A DNA stretch of 64,000 bases. Source: DAHVFK01 sp035310985. Its GTDB lineage: Bacteria > Pseudomonadota > Gammaproteobacteria > Burkholderiales > SG8-39. Below, in pieces: positions 52,520 through 64,000 of the stretch (the first letter of the stretch is position 1; each line of letters opens with the position of its first letter). The notes beneath the pieces were generated by a model that was not told the origin of the DNA, searched no databases, and saw only the letters and a list, made by a program, of their open reading frames with translations. A program made the position numbers and the translations under genes. The stretch spans positions 137,378 through 201,377 of the forward strand of contig DATGDH010000058.1 of NCBI GenBank assembly GCA_035310985.1. Reading direction: 5' to 3'.

Positions 52520-53044
52520 TCAGGTGTCGTCTCCGTCCAATACGGCGCGCGCCCGCTGCAGATGTGGGTGCAGCGACAACGCCCGTGCAAATGCGAATCG
52601 GGCTGCTTCGCGCTCGCCGTTACCCAGGAGTATTTCTGCGAAAGCGCACAGTGCTCCGAAATGTCGCGGTTCGAGCTCGAGCGTGCGCTGGAGATCGGGC
52701 ACACAGGCCTCGTCGCGTCCCAGCAGGTAATAGAGCGTCGCGCGCTTGTGCCAGGCTTCGGCGAAGTCGGGGAGGTGTCGCAGCAGGCGGTGCAGACGGG
52801 TTTCCGCGATGTCGTAGCGCTGCGCGGCGATGTCCTGGCTGGCGAGGTCGAGCACCTCGGCCGCCGAGCGGTGCGGATGGTACATCCACAACTCCCAGAT
52901 GCGGTCCTCGGTATGGCTCGCCTCCTGCGGGCCACGGCATTGTGCGAGGCGCCGAAACAGTGCATCCAGAGCGGGTAAGGCGCGGATGGGGCGGCGATCC
53001 CGCCACAGGGCGATCAAGGACAGTGTCTCGGCGTATGCATCCAT
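52520..53044 (-). CDS. TPR-repeat protein of unknown function
   Basis: 174 residues. Two to three tetratricopeptide-like repeats are visible from about residue 90 (AQRYDIAETRLHRLLRHLP, DFAEAWHKRATLYYLLGR, HFGALCAFAEILLGNGERE). The N-terminal half has no assigned family. It starts 24 bases past the dnaE2 stop on the same strand, so it may be read as the last gene of the SOS operon. Confidence 0.75.
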   Translation of the reverse strand: MDAYAETLSLIALWRDRRPIRALPALDALFRRLAQCRGPQEASHTEDRIWELWMYHPHRSAAEVLDLASQDIAAQRYDIAETRLHRLLRHLPDFAEAWHKRATLYYLLGRDEACVPDLQRTLELEPRHFGALCAFAEILLGNGEREAARFAFARALSLHPHLQRARAVLDGDDT

Positions 53045-53068
53045 CGCTTGCGCCTGATGTTAGCACCG

Positions 53069-56000
53069 TCAGCGAAAGTTTCGAGAAGAGACGGCGAGGC
53101 TTCCGAGCAGGGCGTCGTGCGCGAACAGGCGGCGCGCGACCAGGTGCACGACTTCTCCCTCGCGCTCGACCACGCCCTCCACGCTCAGCAAACGTGCGCC
53201 GAGCAATTCGCGGCGCTGCCGGTCGGCGAGCTCGCGCCAGACGACCACATTGGCGCAGCCCGTCTCGTCTTCCAGCGTGATAAATATCACGCCGCTCGCC
53301 GTGTCGGGTCGCTGCCGACAGGTGACGAGCCCCGCCGTACGCGCGACGCGGCCGTGCGGCAGCGTTCGCAGTCGCTCCGTTGTGACGAGCCTGAAACGGC
53401 TGAGGCGATCGCGCAGCAACGCGAGCGGATGTCGCCCAAGCGTAAGGCCGAGACTGGCGTAATCGGCGACGACGTCCTCGCCCTCCGCCGGAGGCAAGAG
53501 CGTGGCCGGCGTCTCGCGCGCCGGCATCGTGCGGAACATGCCGGGAGCATGCTCCACCCCCGCGGCGAGCCAATGCGCCTGCCGCCGATGCCCTGCGAGC
53601 GCCGTGAGCGCGCCCGCGGCGGCTAGGCAGCCCAGATCGCGGCGGTCGAGCTCCGCGCGGCGCGCGAGATCGTCGACCGACGCGAATGGTCGCAGTGCCG
53701 CGATTCTGCGCGCCGCCGCTTCGGCAAGCCCGCCCACCATGCGCAGCCCGAGGCGCAACGCCCGCCCTTCCAATGTGCAGTCCCACGCGCTCGTCGCGAC
53801 GTCCACGGGCCGCAGCTCCACGCCGTGGCGCTGCGCATCCTGGACCAGTTGCGCCGGCGCGTAGAAGCCCATCGGCTGACTGTTGAGCAGCCCCGCGCAA
53901 AACGCTGCCGGATGGTGGCGCTTGAGCCAAGCCGACACGTACACGAGCAGCGCGAAGCTCGCCGAATGCGATTCCGGGAACCCGTACTCTCCGAACCCGA
54001 GGATCTGCCTGAAGAGCGCCTCGGCGAACTCCTTCGTGTAGCCGCGCTCGAGCATGCCGCGCAGCAGGCGGCCTTCGAAATGCTCGAGCCCGCCCTTCCT
54101 GCGCCAGGCCGCCATCGAGCGGCGCAGTCGGTCTGCCTCGCCCGGTGAAAAACCGGCCGCGACCATCGCAAGCTGCATGACCTGCTCCTGGAAGATCGGC
54201 ACGCCGAGGGTACGCTCGAGAACCTCCTTCACCTCCTCGCTCGGGTAGCTCACCGGCTCGAGACCCTGGCGGCGCCGCAGGTAGGGGTGCACCATGCCGC
54301 CCTGGATGGGTCCTGGACGCACGATCGCGACCTCGATCACTAGATCGTAGAAATTGCGCGGCTTGAGGCGCGGCAGCATGCTCATCTGCGCGCGCGATTC
54401 GATCTGGAACACGCCGACCGTGTCGGCACGCTGGATCATTTCGTAGACCGCCGGGTCCTCCGTGGGCACGTCCTCCATCCTCTTGCCGACGAACTCCAGC
54501 GCACGGCGAATGGCCGACAGCATGCCGAGCGCGAGCACGTCCACCTTGATCAGGCCGAGGGCCTCGATGTCGTCCTTGTCCCACTGGATCACCGTCCGGT
54601 CCTGCATCGCAGCGTTCTCGACGGGCACCAGCTCGGCCAGCGGCCCGCGCGAAATCACGAAACCGCCGACATGCTGCGACAGATGGCGCGGAAAGCCGAC
54701 CAGCACGGATGCGAGCTCCAGCAACTGCTGCACGGCTAGGCTCGCCGGGTCGAGCCCTGCTTCGCGTACGCGCTCGGGCAACTGACCACGGTCGTCCCAC
54801 CACGCCAGGCTGTGCGAAAGACGATCGATCTGCTGCGCCGCGAGCCCTAGTGCCTTGCCTACGTCGCGCACCGCGCTGCGCGGCCGGTAGCAGATCACCG
54901 TTGCCGCCAGTGCGGCGCGCTCGCGGCCGTATTTCGCGTAGATGTACTGGATGACCTCTTCGCGCCGCTGGTGCTCGAAGTCGACATCGATGTCGGGCGG
55001 TTCGTTGCGCTCCCTGGAGATGAAACGCTCGAACAGCATGCTCATTCTGCCCGGGTCCACCTCGGTGATGCCGAGCGCGTAGCACACCGCCGAGTTGGCC
55101 GCCGAGCCACGTCCCTGACAGAGGATGCCCCGCTCGCGCGCGAACCTCACCACGTCGTGCACGGTGAGGAAAAACGCCTCGTAGCGCAGCTCGGCGATCA
55201 GCGCGAGCTCGTGCTCGACGAGCTCGCGCACTCTCTCGGGAACGCCGTCCGGAAAACGCCGGTCGAGACCGCCCAGCGTGAGCCGGCGCAGCCAGCTCGC
55301 GGGCGTCTGCCCTGCGGGGACCAGCTCCTCTGGGTATTCGTAGCGCAGCTCATCGAGCGAAAAGCTGCAGCGCTCCGCAACCGCCAGCGTCTCGGCGAGC
55401 AAAGCGGGCGGATAGAGCTGCGCCAGGCGCATGCGCAGGCGCAGGCTGCGCTCCGCATTCGGATGCAGGGCGTGCCCGCACTGCGCCACCGGCCTGCCGA
55501 GGCGGATCGCGGTGAGCGTATCCTGCAGCCGCCTGCGTGAGCGCACGTGCATGTGCACATCGCCTGCCGCGACCAGCGGCAGCCCCGAGGCGGCGGACAA
55601 CTCCCCGAGCAGCGCGAGACGCGCCCGGTCGTTCGCGCCGCAGTGCAGCTCGGCGGCGATCCAGGCGCGCGCCGCGAAGAGCTCGGCGAGCCACAGCGCG
55701 CTGTCCGGCTGCGGCCGATCGCTCGGCACGAGCTGGGCGAGCGCCCCGCTCTGCGCAAGCGGTTCGATATCGCTGCGCGACAGCGCATAGCCGCCTTTCC
55801 TCGCGCGCCTGCGGCCCGCGGTGATGAGCGAGCAAAGCGCAGCGTAGGAGCGCCGGTCGGTGGCCAGGAGGACGAGTCTGGTACCATCGTCGAGCCCCGC
55901 TTCGGTGCCGACGATCAGCTTCAGCCCGCAGGCCTTCGCGGCGACATGTGCGCGCACCACGCCGGCGACGGAGCATTCGTCGGTCAGCGCCAGCGCGGAG

Positions 56001-56113
56001 TAGCCCAGCGCCGCGGCCCGCTCGACCAATTCTTCGGGATGCGAGGCGCCGCGCAGGAACGTGAAGTTGGACAGGCAATGCAGCTCCGCGTACGCGGGCA
56101 GAGCGGAAAACAT
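53069..56113 (-). CDS. dnaE2: Error-prone DNA polymerase DnaE2
   Basis: 1014-residue C-family polymerase used in translesion synthesis with ImuA and ImuB. An N-terminal PHP domain (AELHCLSNFTFLRGASHP, then LALTDE) is followed by the polymerase core, with CQGRGSAANSAVCYALGIT and the catalytic PPDIDVDFEHQRREEVIQ. Shorter C-terminal region than replicative DnaE, with an OB-fold near the end. ATG 56113 gives the family N-terminus, 4 bases after imuB. Confidence 0.95.
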   Translation of the reverse strand: MFSALPAYAELHCLSNFTFLRGASHPEELVERAAALGYSALALTDECSVAGVVRAHVAAKACGLKLIVGTEAGLDDGTRLVLLATDRRSYAALCSLITAGRRRARKGGYALSRSDIEPLAQSGALAQLVPSDRPQPDSALWLAELFAARAWIAAELHCGANDRARLALLGELSAASGLPLVAAGDVHMHVRSRRRLQDTLTAIRLGRPVAQCGHALHPNAERSLRLRMRLAQLYPPALLAETLAVAERCSFSLDELRYEYPEELVPAGQTPASWLRRLTLGGLDRRFPDGVPERVRELVEHELALIAELRYEAFFLTVHDVVRFARERGILCQGRGSAANSAVCYALGITEVDPGRMSMLFERFISRERNEPPDIDVDFEHQRREEVIQYIYAKYGRERAALAATVICYRPRSAVRDVGKALGLAAQQIDRLSHSLAWWDDRGQLPERVREAGLDPASLAVQQLLELASVLVGFPRHLSQHVGGFVISRGPLAELVPVENAAMQDRTVIQWDKDDIEALGLIKVDVLALGMLSAIRRALEFVGKRMEDVPTEDPAVYEMIQRADTVGVFQIESRAQMSMLPRLKPRNFYDLVIEVAIVRPGPIQGGMVHPYLRRRQGLEPVSYPSEEVKEVLERTLGVPIFQEQVMQLAMVAAGFSPGEADRLRRSMAAWRRKGGLEHFEGRLLRGMLERGYTKEFAEALFRQILGFGEYGFPESHSASFALLVYVSAWLKRHHPAAFCAGLLNSQPMGFYAPAQLVQDAQRHGVELRPVDVATSAWDCTLEGRALRLGLRMVGGLAEAAARRIAALRPFASVDDLARRAELDRRDLGCLAAAGALTALAGHRRQAHWLAAGVEHAPGMFRTMPARETPATLLPPAEGEDVVADYASLGLTLGRHPLALLRDRLSRFRLVTTERLRTLPHGRVARTAGLVTCRQRPDTASGVIFITLEDETGCANVVVWRELADRQRRELLGARLLSVEGVVEREGEVVHLVARRLFAHDALLGSLAVSSRNFR

Positions 56114-56117
56114 CGGC

Positions 56118-57554
56118 CTAGGCGAACAGCCCGTGCAGGTACCAGCCGCCGCCGCGCTCGCGGAATATCCATAGCAGGGCGTTGCTCGGCGCGCGCGCGA
56201 TAAAGTAATCGCGCGCCACTTCGCCGCAGTCCCACCAGCCCGACTCGATGCGCTCCGGCCCGGCCAGCAGCTCGAGCCGTCCGTCGTCGTGCGGCACACC
56301 GTCCGCTTCCTTCAGGCGGCGCGGCGGCTCGATCAGCCACAGCGGCCGCGCACCCGCGCGGACTTCCCCCCGTGGCGGCCGTTCGCCGGCGTCGAGCGCC
56401 CGCCAGGCACGCTCCGGACGATGCTCCGCGAGCACGCCGAGGCCGTGCACGGCTTCGCTGCCCAGGCGCGCCTGCAGGCGCTCGATGAGCCGCACCCAAT
56501 CTTCCCCCTCGCCATGCACGTCGCGAAACAAGCCGGCCGTACGGCCGTGCAGCGGCTCGAAAGCGGCGGCTTCGATGCGGATCGCCTCGACCGGCCCGCT
56601 TAGCGCGACGGTTGACAGCTTCTCGCGCAGCAGCTGCATGAAGCGATCGATCGCGCGTCCGGGAGAGGCCAGCCCGACTTCGACGACATGCGCAGGGGCC
56701 GCGCGATGCAGCAGGATGAGGCGGAAGCGCCGCACGCCCGCTTGGCGAGCCGCAAGCACCCCTTCGAGTTGCACCAGGAGGCGCCGCGCAGCGAACAGCA
56801 CACCCTCCGCGTGCTCCACCTCGCCGTGCAATTCGAGCTTGGCGGAAAAGCGCGTCGGCGGCACGAACATGGCGCGCGGGTCCGGCATTTTTCCCGATGC
56901 GCGCTCTAGGCTCTCGAGCAGCGCCCGGCCCAGGCGCCGCCCCACGCCCTCGCGCGGGAGGGCGAGCAGTTCCCCTACGGTCGCGACGCCGACGCTGCGC
57001 AGGAAGCCGCGTGCATCCTGATCGAGGCAAACCGCCGAGACGGGCAGTGCGGCGAGCGTCGCCTCGAGCATAGCGGGATCGTTGATCGATTGTTCGCAGC
57101 CTGCGAGCGCAAGCCACCATGCGCCGCGCGCCGTCGGCGCCACGGCGAGCGTCGCGCTGTAGCCCATTTCCTCCAGGCCGCCGCGTATAAGACCGGTCAG
57201 CGCTCCGAGGCCGTGGTACAGGCGCAGGCTGCCTTCGATCTCCATGAGCACGCCCTGCGGCGGCTCGAGCGATACGTAGGGCGTAAAGCGGCACGCCCAG
57301 GCTGCGACGCCTTCGAGCGCCGCGCGCTCGGCCGCCTCGTCGCGCTGCCGTACGTCCAGCCGCGGCGCGAGCGCCCAGGCGGCCGTGAGCCCGATGCCGG
57401 GACGCACGCCGAGCGCATGCGCGTGCGCGTCGCAAGCGAGCACCTCGCGACCGTCGGCGATCGCCCATGGAACGCCCACGGACTCACGCGGGACACGGCC
57501 GCGCGACGGGGTTTCGAGTGCGAACAGCGGGAAATGCAGGGCCACCCACAGCAT
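56118..57554 (-). CDS. imuB: ImuB, Y-family-like translesion factor
   Basis: 478 residues. A Y-family polymerase fold that lacks the catalytic carboxylates (the start reads MLWVALHFPLFALE) and acts as a scaffold that links DnaE2 to the sliding clamp. Signature stretches are AWALAPRLDVRQRD, LVQLEGVLAARQAGVRRFRL, and a C-terminal RDYFIARAPSNALLWIFRE. ATG 57554 overlaps the imuA end by 71 bases. Confidence 0.92.
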   Translation of the reverse strand: MLWVALHFPLFALETPSRGRVPRESVGVPWAIADGREVLACDAHAHALGVRPGIGLTAAWALAPRLDVRQRDEAAERAALEGVAAWACRFTPYVSLEPPQGVLMEIEGSLRLYHGLGALTGLIRGGLEEMGYSATLAVAPTARGAWWLALAGCEQSINDPAMLEATLAALPVSAVCLDQDARGFLRSVGVATVGELLALPREGVGRRLGRALLESLERASGKMPDPRAMFVPPTRFSAKLELHGEVEHAEGVLFAARRLLVQLEGVLAARQAGVRRFRLILLHRAAPAHVVEVGLASPGRAIDRFMQLLREKLSTVALSGPVEAIRIEAAAFEPLHGRTAGLFRDVHGEGEDWVRLIERLQARLGSEAVHGLGVLAEHRPERAWRALDAGERPPRGEVRAGARPLWLIEPPRRLKEADGVPHDDGRLELLAGPERIESGWWDCGEVARDYFIARAPSNALLWIFRERGGGWYLHGLFA

Positions 57555-58179
57555 GGACGGGCCTCTTGATTGGAATGAGGACGGGCGCCGCCGCCAGCGC
57601 GCCGCGACGCTTGAGGATGTGCGCTGCGAGCCTTCCGTCCAGGGACTCGAGCGCGATGCGCAGGCAGGCGGGCGACGGCTCATGCGCCGCCTGCGGGGAG
57701 CGAAACAGGGCGCAAAAGGCACGGCTCGCCTCTGCCGCTACAGCCAGCCGCCGCAGCTCGGCGTAGCGCAGGTCGCGAAACCAGGCGAGCAACGCGTCGC
57801 AGCTGCCCGCGCGCAGCACCTGCTCGGCAGCCCAGAGCGCATCGCGCCGCCCCGGAGCGCGCACCACCGACAGCTGGCCGAGATCGATGCCCTCCGCGGC
57901 GAGTGCCGGCGCGTAAGGCAAATGCGGCGGCGCAAGCCAGACGATGCGCCGGCCAGCCGTGGAGAGCGCCGCGAGCGCCGGCAGCACAAGTTGCAGCTCA
58001 CCGACGCCTTCGCGCAAGCCGAGGATCTCGGTCAACGTTCCGCCGGGCCAGCCCCCGCCGGGCAGCTCGCGGTCCAGAGCGGCAAACCCGGTCGGCACCG
58101 CCGGCGCAGCCGGGCGTGCGAGCACGCCGCCGCGCCAGACGGAATGCTGCGCAAGAATGTCGACGAGCGAGGTCTTCAT
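57484..58179 (-). CDS. imuA: ImuA, translesion synthesis accessory protein
   Basis: 231 residues, a RecA-fold-related protein without an intact Walker A. It shows the family stretch PTGFAALDRELPGGGWPGGTLTEIL. First gene of imuA-imuB-dnaE2. ATG 58179 was chosen from the family start MKTSLVDILAQHSVWRGG; the frame is open further upstream across the LexA box. A consensus operator sits 15 bases before the start. Confidence 0.93.
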   Translation of the reverse strand: MKTSLVDILAQHSVWRGGVLARPAAPAVPTGFAALDRELPGGGWPGGTLTEILGLREGVGELQLVLPALAALSTAGRRIVWLAPPHLPYAPALAAEGIDLGQLSVVRAPGRRDALWAAEQVLRAGSCDALLAWFRDLRYAELRRLAVAAEASRAFCALFRSPQAAHEPSPACLRIALESLDGRLAAHILKRRGALAAAPVLIPIKRPVHAVGGPAFPAVRTRNPVARPCPA

Positions 58180-58193
58180 GGCCACCCGGAATA

Positions 58194-58227
58194 CTGTATT
58201 TATATACAGTATCCAGCCGAGTGGCAA
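58194..58227 (-). promoter_or_regulatory. SOS promoter and LexA box of the imuA-imuB-dnaE2 operon
   Basis: CTGTATTTATATACAG on the plus strand (58194-58209) is a consensus CTG-N10-CAG LexA box, with flanks extending the symmetry. Reading the minus strand, TTGCCA (58227-58222), a 17-base spacer and TATAAA (58204-58199) form a promoter whose -10 lies inside the box. Repression by LexA and induction after DNA damage follow. Confidence 0.9.
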
Positions 58228-58233
58228 GGCCCG

Positions 58234-58677
58234 CTATCCGGCCCAGTGCTTCATGGCCTTGAGGATGCGCTCATCGGCGAAGCCGAGCTGCGCCAGAACC
58301 GGCGCGCGCTCGAAGATCTCGCCGTAACGCTTGATGCGTCCGCCTTGCAGCACACAGAAGCTGATTCCGGAAAAGCCGATGCGCCGCCCCGCGCTGCCCG
58401 CGATTTTCGACACGTACGAGAAACGATAGCGCGCATAGCCCACGCGCCCGTCACTGCAGACATCGAAGACCTGCCATTCGAAATCGCTCGCGTCGCGATG
58501 GAAGAAGTCCCTGATCATGCGTGCGATTGCTTCGCGCCCGGCGAATTCGCCGTAGAAGCCGTCGTGATACACGCCGTCCGGCGTAAAGCAATCCGCCGCT
58601 TCGACAGCCTGGCCTCGGCAGATCGCTCGGGTCATTTGCGACAGTAGCTGCCCGAAGGACTCGTTGGCGTCGTTCAT
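58234..58677 (-). CDS. SnoaL-like / NTF2-fold protein
   Basis: 147-residue cone-shaped NTF2-like fold of the SnoaL/limonene-epoxide-hydrolase type: FTPDGVYHDGFYGEFAGREAIARMI at the centre and a beta-rich second half. Proteins of this kind include isomerases and hydrolases of polyketide or steroid chemistry, but the specific function is unknown. The start is ATG 58677. Confidence 0.78.
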   Translation of the reverse strand: MNDANESFGQLLSQMTRAICRGQAVEAADCFTPDGVYHDGFYGEFAGREAIARMIRDFFHRDASDFEWQVFDVCSDGRVGYARYRFSYVSKIAGSAGRRIGFSGISFCVLQGGRIKRYGEIFERAPVLAQLGFADERILKAMKHWAG

Positions 58678-58707
58678 CTCTTCTCCCGCAAGATTCGCAG
58701 CCCCCGC

Positions 58708-58977
58708 TCAGCGCCTCAGGATGATGATTTCCTCGAAACCGTCCAACACCACGTCGAGCCTACGCAGCTGATCGCCGTTCACGAAGATGCGCATATGCCG
58801 GCGAATCGAGTCCTGCTCGTCGATCATCCTGAAGCGGATGCGCGGATGGCGCCGGTCGAGGCTTGCGGCGCCATCGCTCGCGGAGATGACTTGGACCTTA
58901 AGATGAAAGCGCCCTTGCGGGTCGCAACAAAGACCGGTGCTCGCCATAGCCAGCCTCGCGGTCACTTGTATAGCCAT
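58708..58977 (-). CDS. Hypothetical protein
   Basis: 89 residues; no family recognised. The centre is Arg-rich (SLDRRHPRIRFRMIDEQDSIRRHMRIFV) and the end, LDVVLDGFEEIIILRR, has a regular beta/hydrophobic pattern. It lacks a signal peptide and membrane segments. It follows the SnoaL-like gene upstream on the same strand by 30 bases, and both are next to the rRNA operon. ATG 58977 is the likeliest start. Confidence 0.5.
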   Translation of the reverse strand: MAIQVTARLAMASTGLCCDPQGRFHLKVQVISASDGAASLDRRHPRIRFRMIDEQDSIRRHMRIFVNGDQLRRLDVVLDGFEEIIILRR

Positions 58978-59049
58978 CAATTCGGTTTGAGGATTTTACG
59001 CGTCGGAGTCGTGGGCGGTGTCACGTGCTCCACGCGGCGTAGGGGCGAG

Positions 59050-59090
59050 AGAAAAGAAAAAAGCCCGGGGGATTCCTCCCTCGGGCTTTT
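59050..59090 (-). terminator. Intrinsic terminator of the rRNA operon
   Basis: On the minus strand AAAAGCCCGAGGGA-GGAA-TCCCCCGGGCTTTTTTCTTTTCT: a 10-bp GC-rich stem with one mismatch-type G-T pair, four-base loop, and long T-run, 12 bases past the 5S gene. A typical rrn terminator. Confidence 0.9.
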
Positions 59091-59101
59091 CGCTGGATAT
59101 G

Positions 59102-59213
59102 GCCTGGCGGTGACCTACTTTCGCGTACGAATGCACACTATCATCGGCGCAAACCCGTTTCACGGTCCTGTTCGGGATGGGAAGGCGTGGTTCCAGGCTG
59201 CTATGGCCGCCAG
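59102..59213 (-). rRNA. 5S ribosomal RNA
   Basis: The minus-strand sequence begins CTGGCGGCCATAGC, contains CCCATCCCGAACAG and the GATGATAGTG element, and ends GGTCACCGCCAGG, pairing with its own 5' end. Ends are by eye and may shift by a few bases. The spacer to 23S is about 124 bases, with nothing else recognised. Confidence 0.93.
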
Positions 59214-59337
59214 ATTGACTCTGGGCTCGCGCTGCGGCGGAACATTTCTGTCCGCTTCGGCGCAAGCCGCGATTCGGAATGAAGTGAATCTCTGGGCGCG
59301 AGATCGCGCGCTTTAACCGTTTGCTCACGGTTATAGG

Positions 59338-62224
<2,887 letters not shown>

Positions 62225-62453
62225 CTATAACCCTGAGCGCTGGGTGAACCAGCACAACGGATCATAAGGAGCGCTTGGCTGCGCCGAGGCCGACTAAGCC
62301 TCGACACAGATTCATGCAATCTCTTACCCAGTGAGTACGGTTCTTTCGAACCGAACTCGATTCACTTCATCCGAATTTTTAAAGAACAGCCGACTCAAAA
62401 CCTGCTGCCAAGCGCGCGCAGATATCGTGCGCTTGGCGACAGACTCTGCCTGT

Positions 62454-62529
62454 TGGTGGAGCCAACCGGGATCGAACCGGTGACCTCCTGCTTGCAAAGC
62501 AGGCGCTCTCCCAGCTGAGCTATGGCCCC
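62454..62529 (-). tRNA. tRNA-Ala (TGC) in the rRNA spacer
   Basis: 76 bases with anticodon TGC in loop TTTGCAA, G3-U70-compatible acceptor GGGGCCA, T-loop GGTTCGATCCC and encoded CCA. The 229-base stretch between it and 23S holds the 23S leader. Confidence 0.97.
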
Positions 62530-62557
62530 GGCTCCTGCGTTTGCTCGAAAACTCAGT

Positions 62558-62634
62558 TGGTGGGTCTGGATGGATTCGAACCATCGACCCCCGCCTTATC
62601 AAGACGGTGCTCTAACCAGCTGAGCTACAGACCC
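62558..62634 (-). tRNA. tRNA-Ile (GAT) in the rRNA spacer
   Basis: 77 bases with anticodon GAT in loop TTGATAA, acceptor GGGTCTG, T-loop GGTTCGAATCC and encoded CCA. Order in the operon is 16S-Ile-Ala-23S-5S. Confidence 0.97.
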
Positions 62635-62740
62635 GGTCGGCGCACAAACCGGTCAAGCCCGACACGACACTGTCCGGCTTCCCCCAGCTTGATCTCAAGA
62701 CACAGCCGATAAGTGTGGACGCGAGAACGTCCGGCTTCTC

Positions 62741-64000
<1,260 letters not shown>

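Noticed and set aside
52620..55085. An 821-codon minus-strand open frame and similar long frames near 55984-57468 and 40727-43657.
   Set aside because: They lie inside or antisense to dnaE2, imuB and metabolic genes whose own frames carry full domain signatures.

Overview
The window is 64 kb of GC-rich bacterial chromosome that looks betaproteobacterial (Burkholderiales-like; I cannot place it to genus by eye). The grounds are the gene order queF-dapC-dapD-pilU-dapE-prmB, the rimP-nusA-infB-rbfA-truB-rpsO-pnp block, the trpS-scpA-scpB-rluB block, an imuA-imuB-dnaE2 SOS mutagenesis cassette, and a 16S-Ile-Ala-23S-5S rRNA operon. I see no phage, insertion sequence or CRISPR array. Nearly all of the sequence is dense, ordinary coding DNA.

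Layout. 1-1860 (-): the N-terminal 620 codons of smc, cut by the window edge. 1989-7754 (+): queF, three lysine/diaminopimelate genes (dapC, dapD, dapE) with a pilU ATPase between dapD and dapE, then prmB, which converges on a CYTH-CHAD gene and overlaps it. 9236-10531 (-): oxalate/formate-type MFS transporter. 10532-12166: a small accessory patch with two signal-peptide-bearing fragments (one ending in RHS-repeat-like sequence) and a HicAB toxin-antitoxin pair, beside a tRNA-His/Arg/Pro cluster. 12631-13056 (+): dksA. 13073-21444 (-): the transcription/translation operon rimP to pnp, with a terminator in the rpsO-pnp gap. 21586-29317 (-): rluB, scpB, scpA, trpS, an M50 protease, a Sua5/YciO protein, RNase AM, an alpha/beta hydrolase and dadA, compactly arranged.

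29345-44140 is metabolic: gamma-carbonic anhydrase, SDR, a 1165-residue fused iron-sulfur flavoprotein that looks like both Nfn subunits in one chain, a branched-chain amino-acid-type ABC importer with a fused LivH-LivM permease, a CDF metal exporter, a C45-type amidase, a nitroreductase, a CoA-transferase homologue and an MFS transporter. pncB and lexA (44149-46083) are divergent, and lexA carries its own LexA box.

46175-52351 is a signalling cluster: a membrane PAS histidine kinase with a response regulator (+), facing an HPt, a REC-cyclase-like protein, a REC-Ser/Thr kinase fusion and an HD-GYP protein (-). Two of the output domains (cyclase and HD-GYP) have lost key catalytic residues by eye, so the cluster may work by protein interaction rather than by making or breaking cyclic nucleotides. 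It is the best candidate for something undescribed. 53069-58179 is the SOS mutagenesis operon imuA-imuB-dnaE2 with a consensus LexA box over its promoter. 59050-64000 is the rRNA operon on the minus strand, with the 16S gene cut by the window end.
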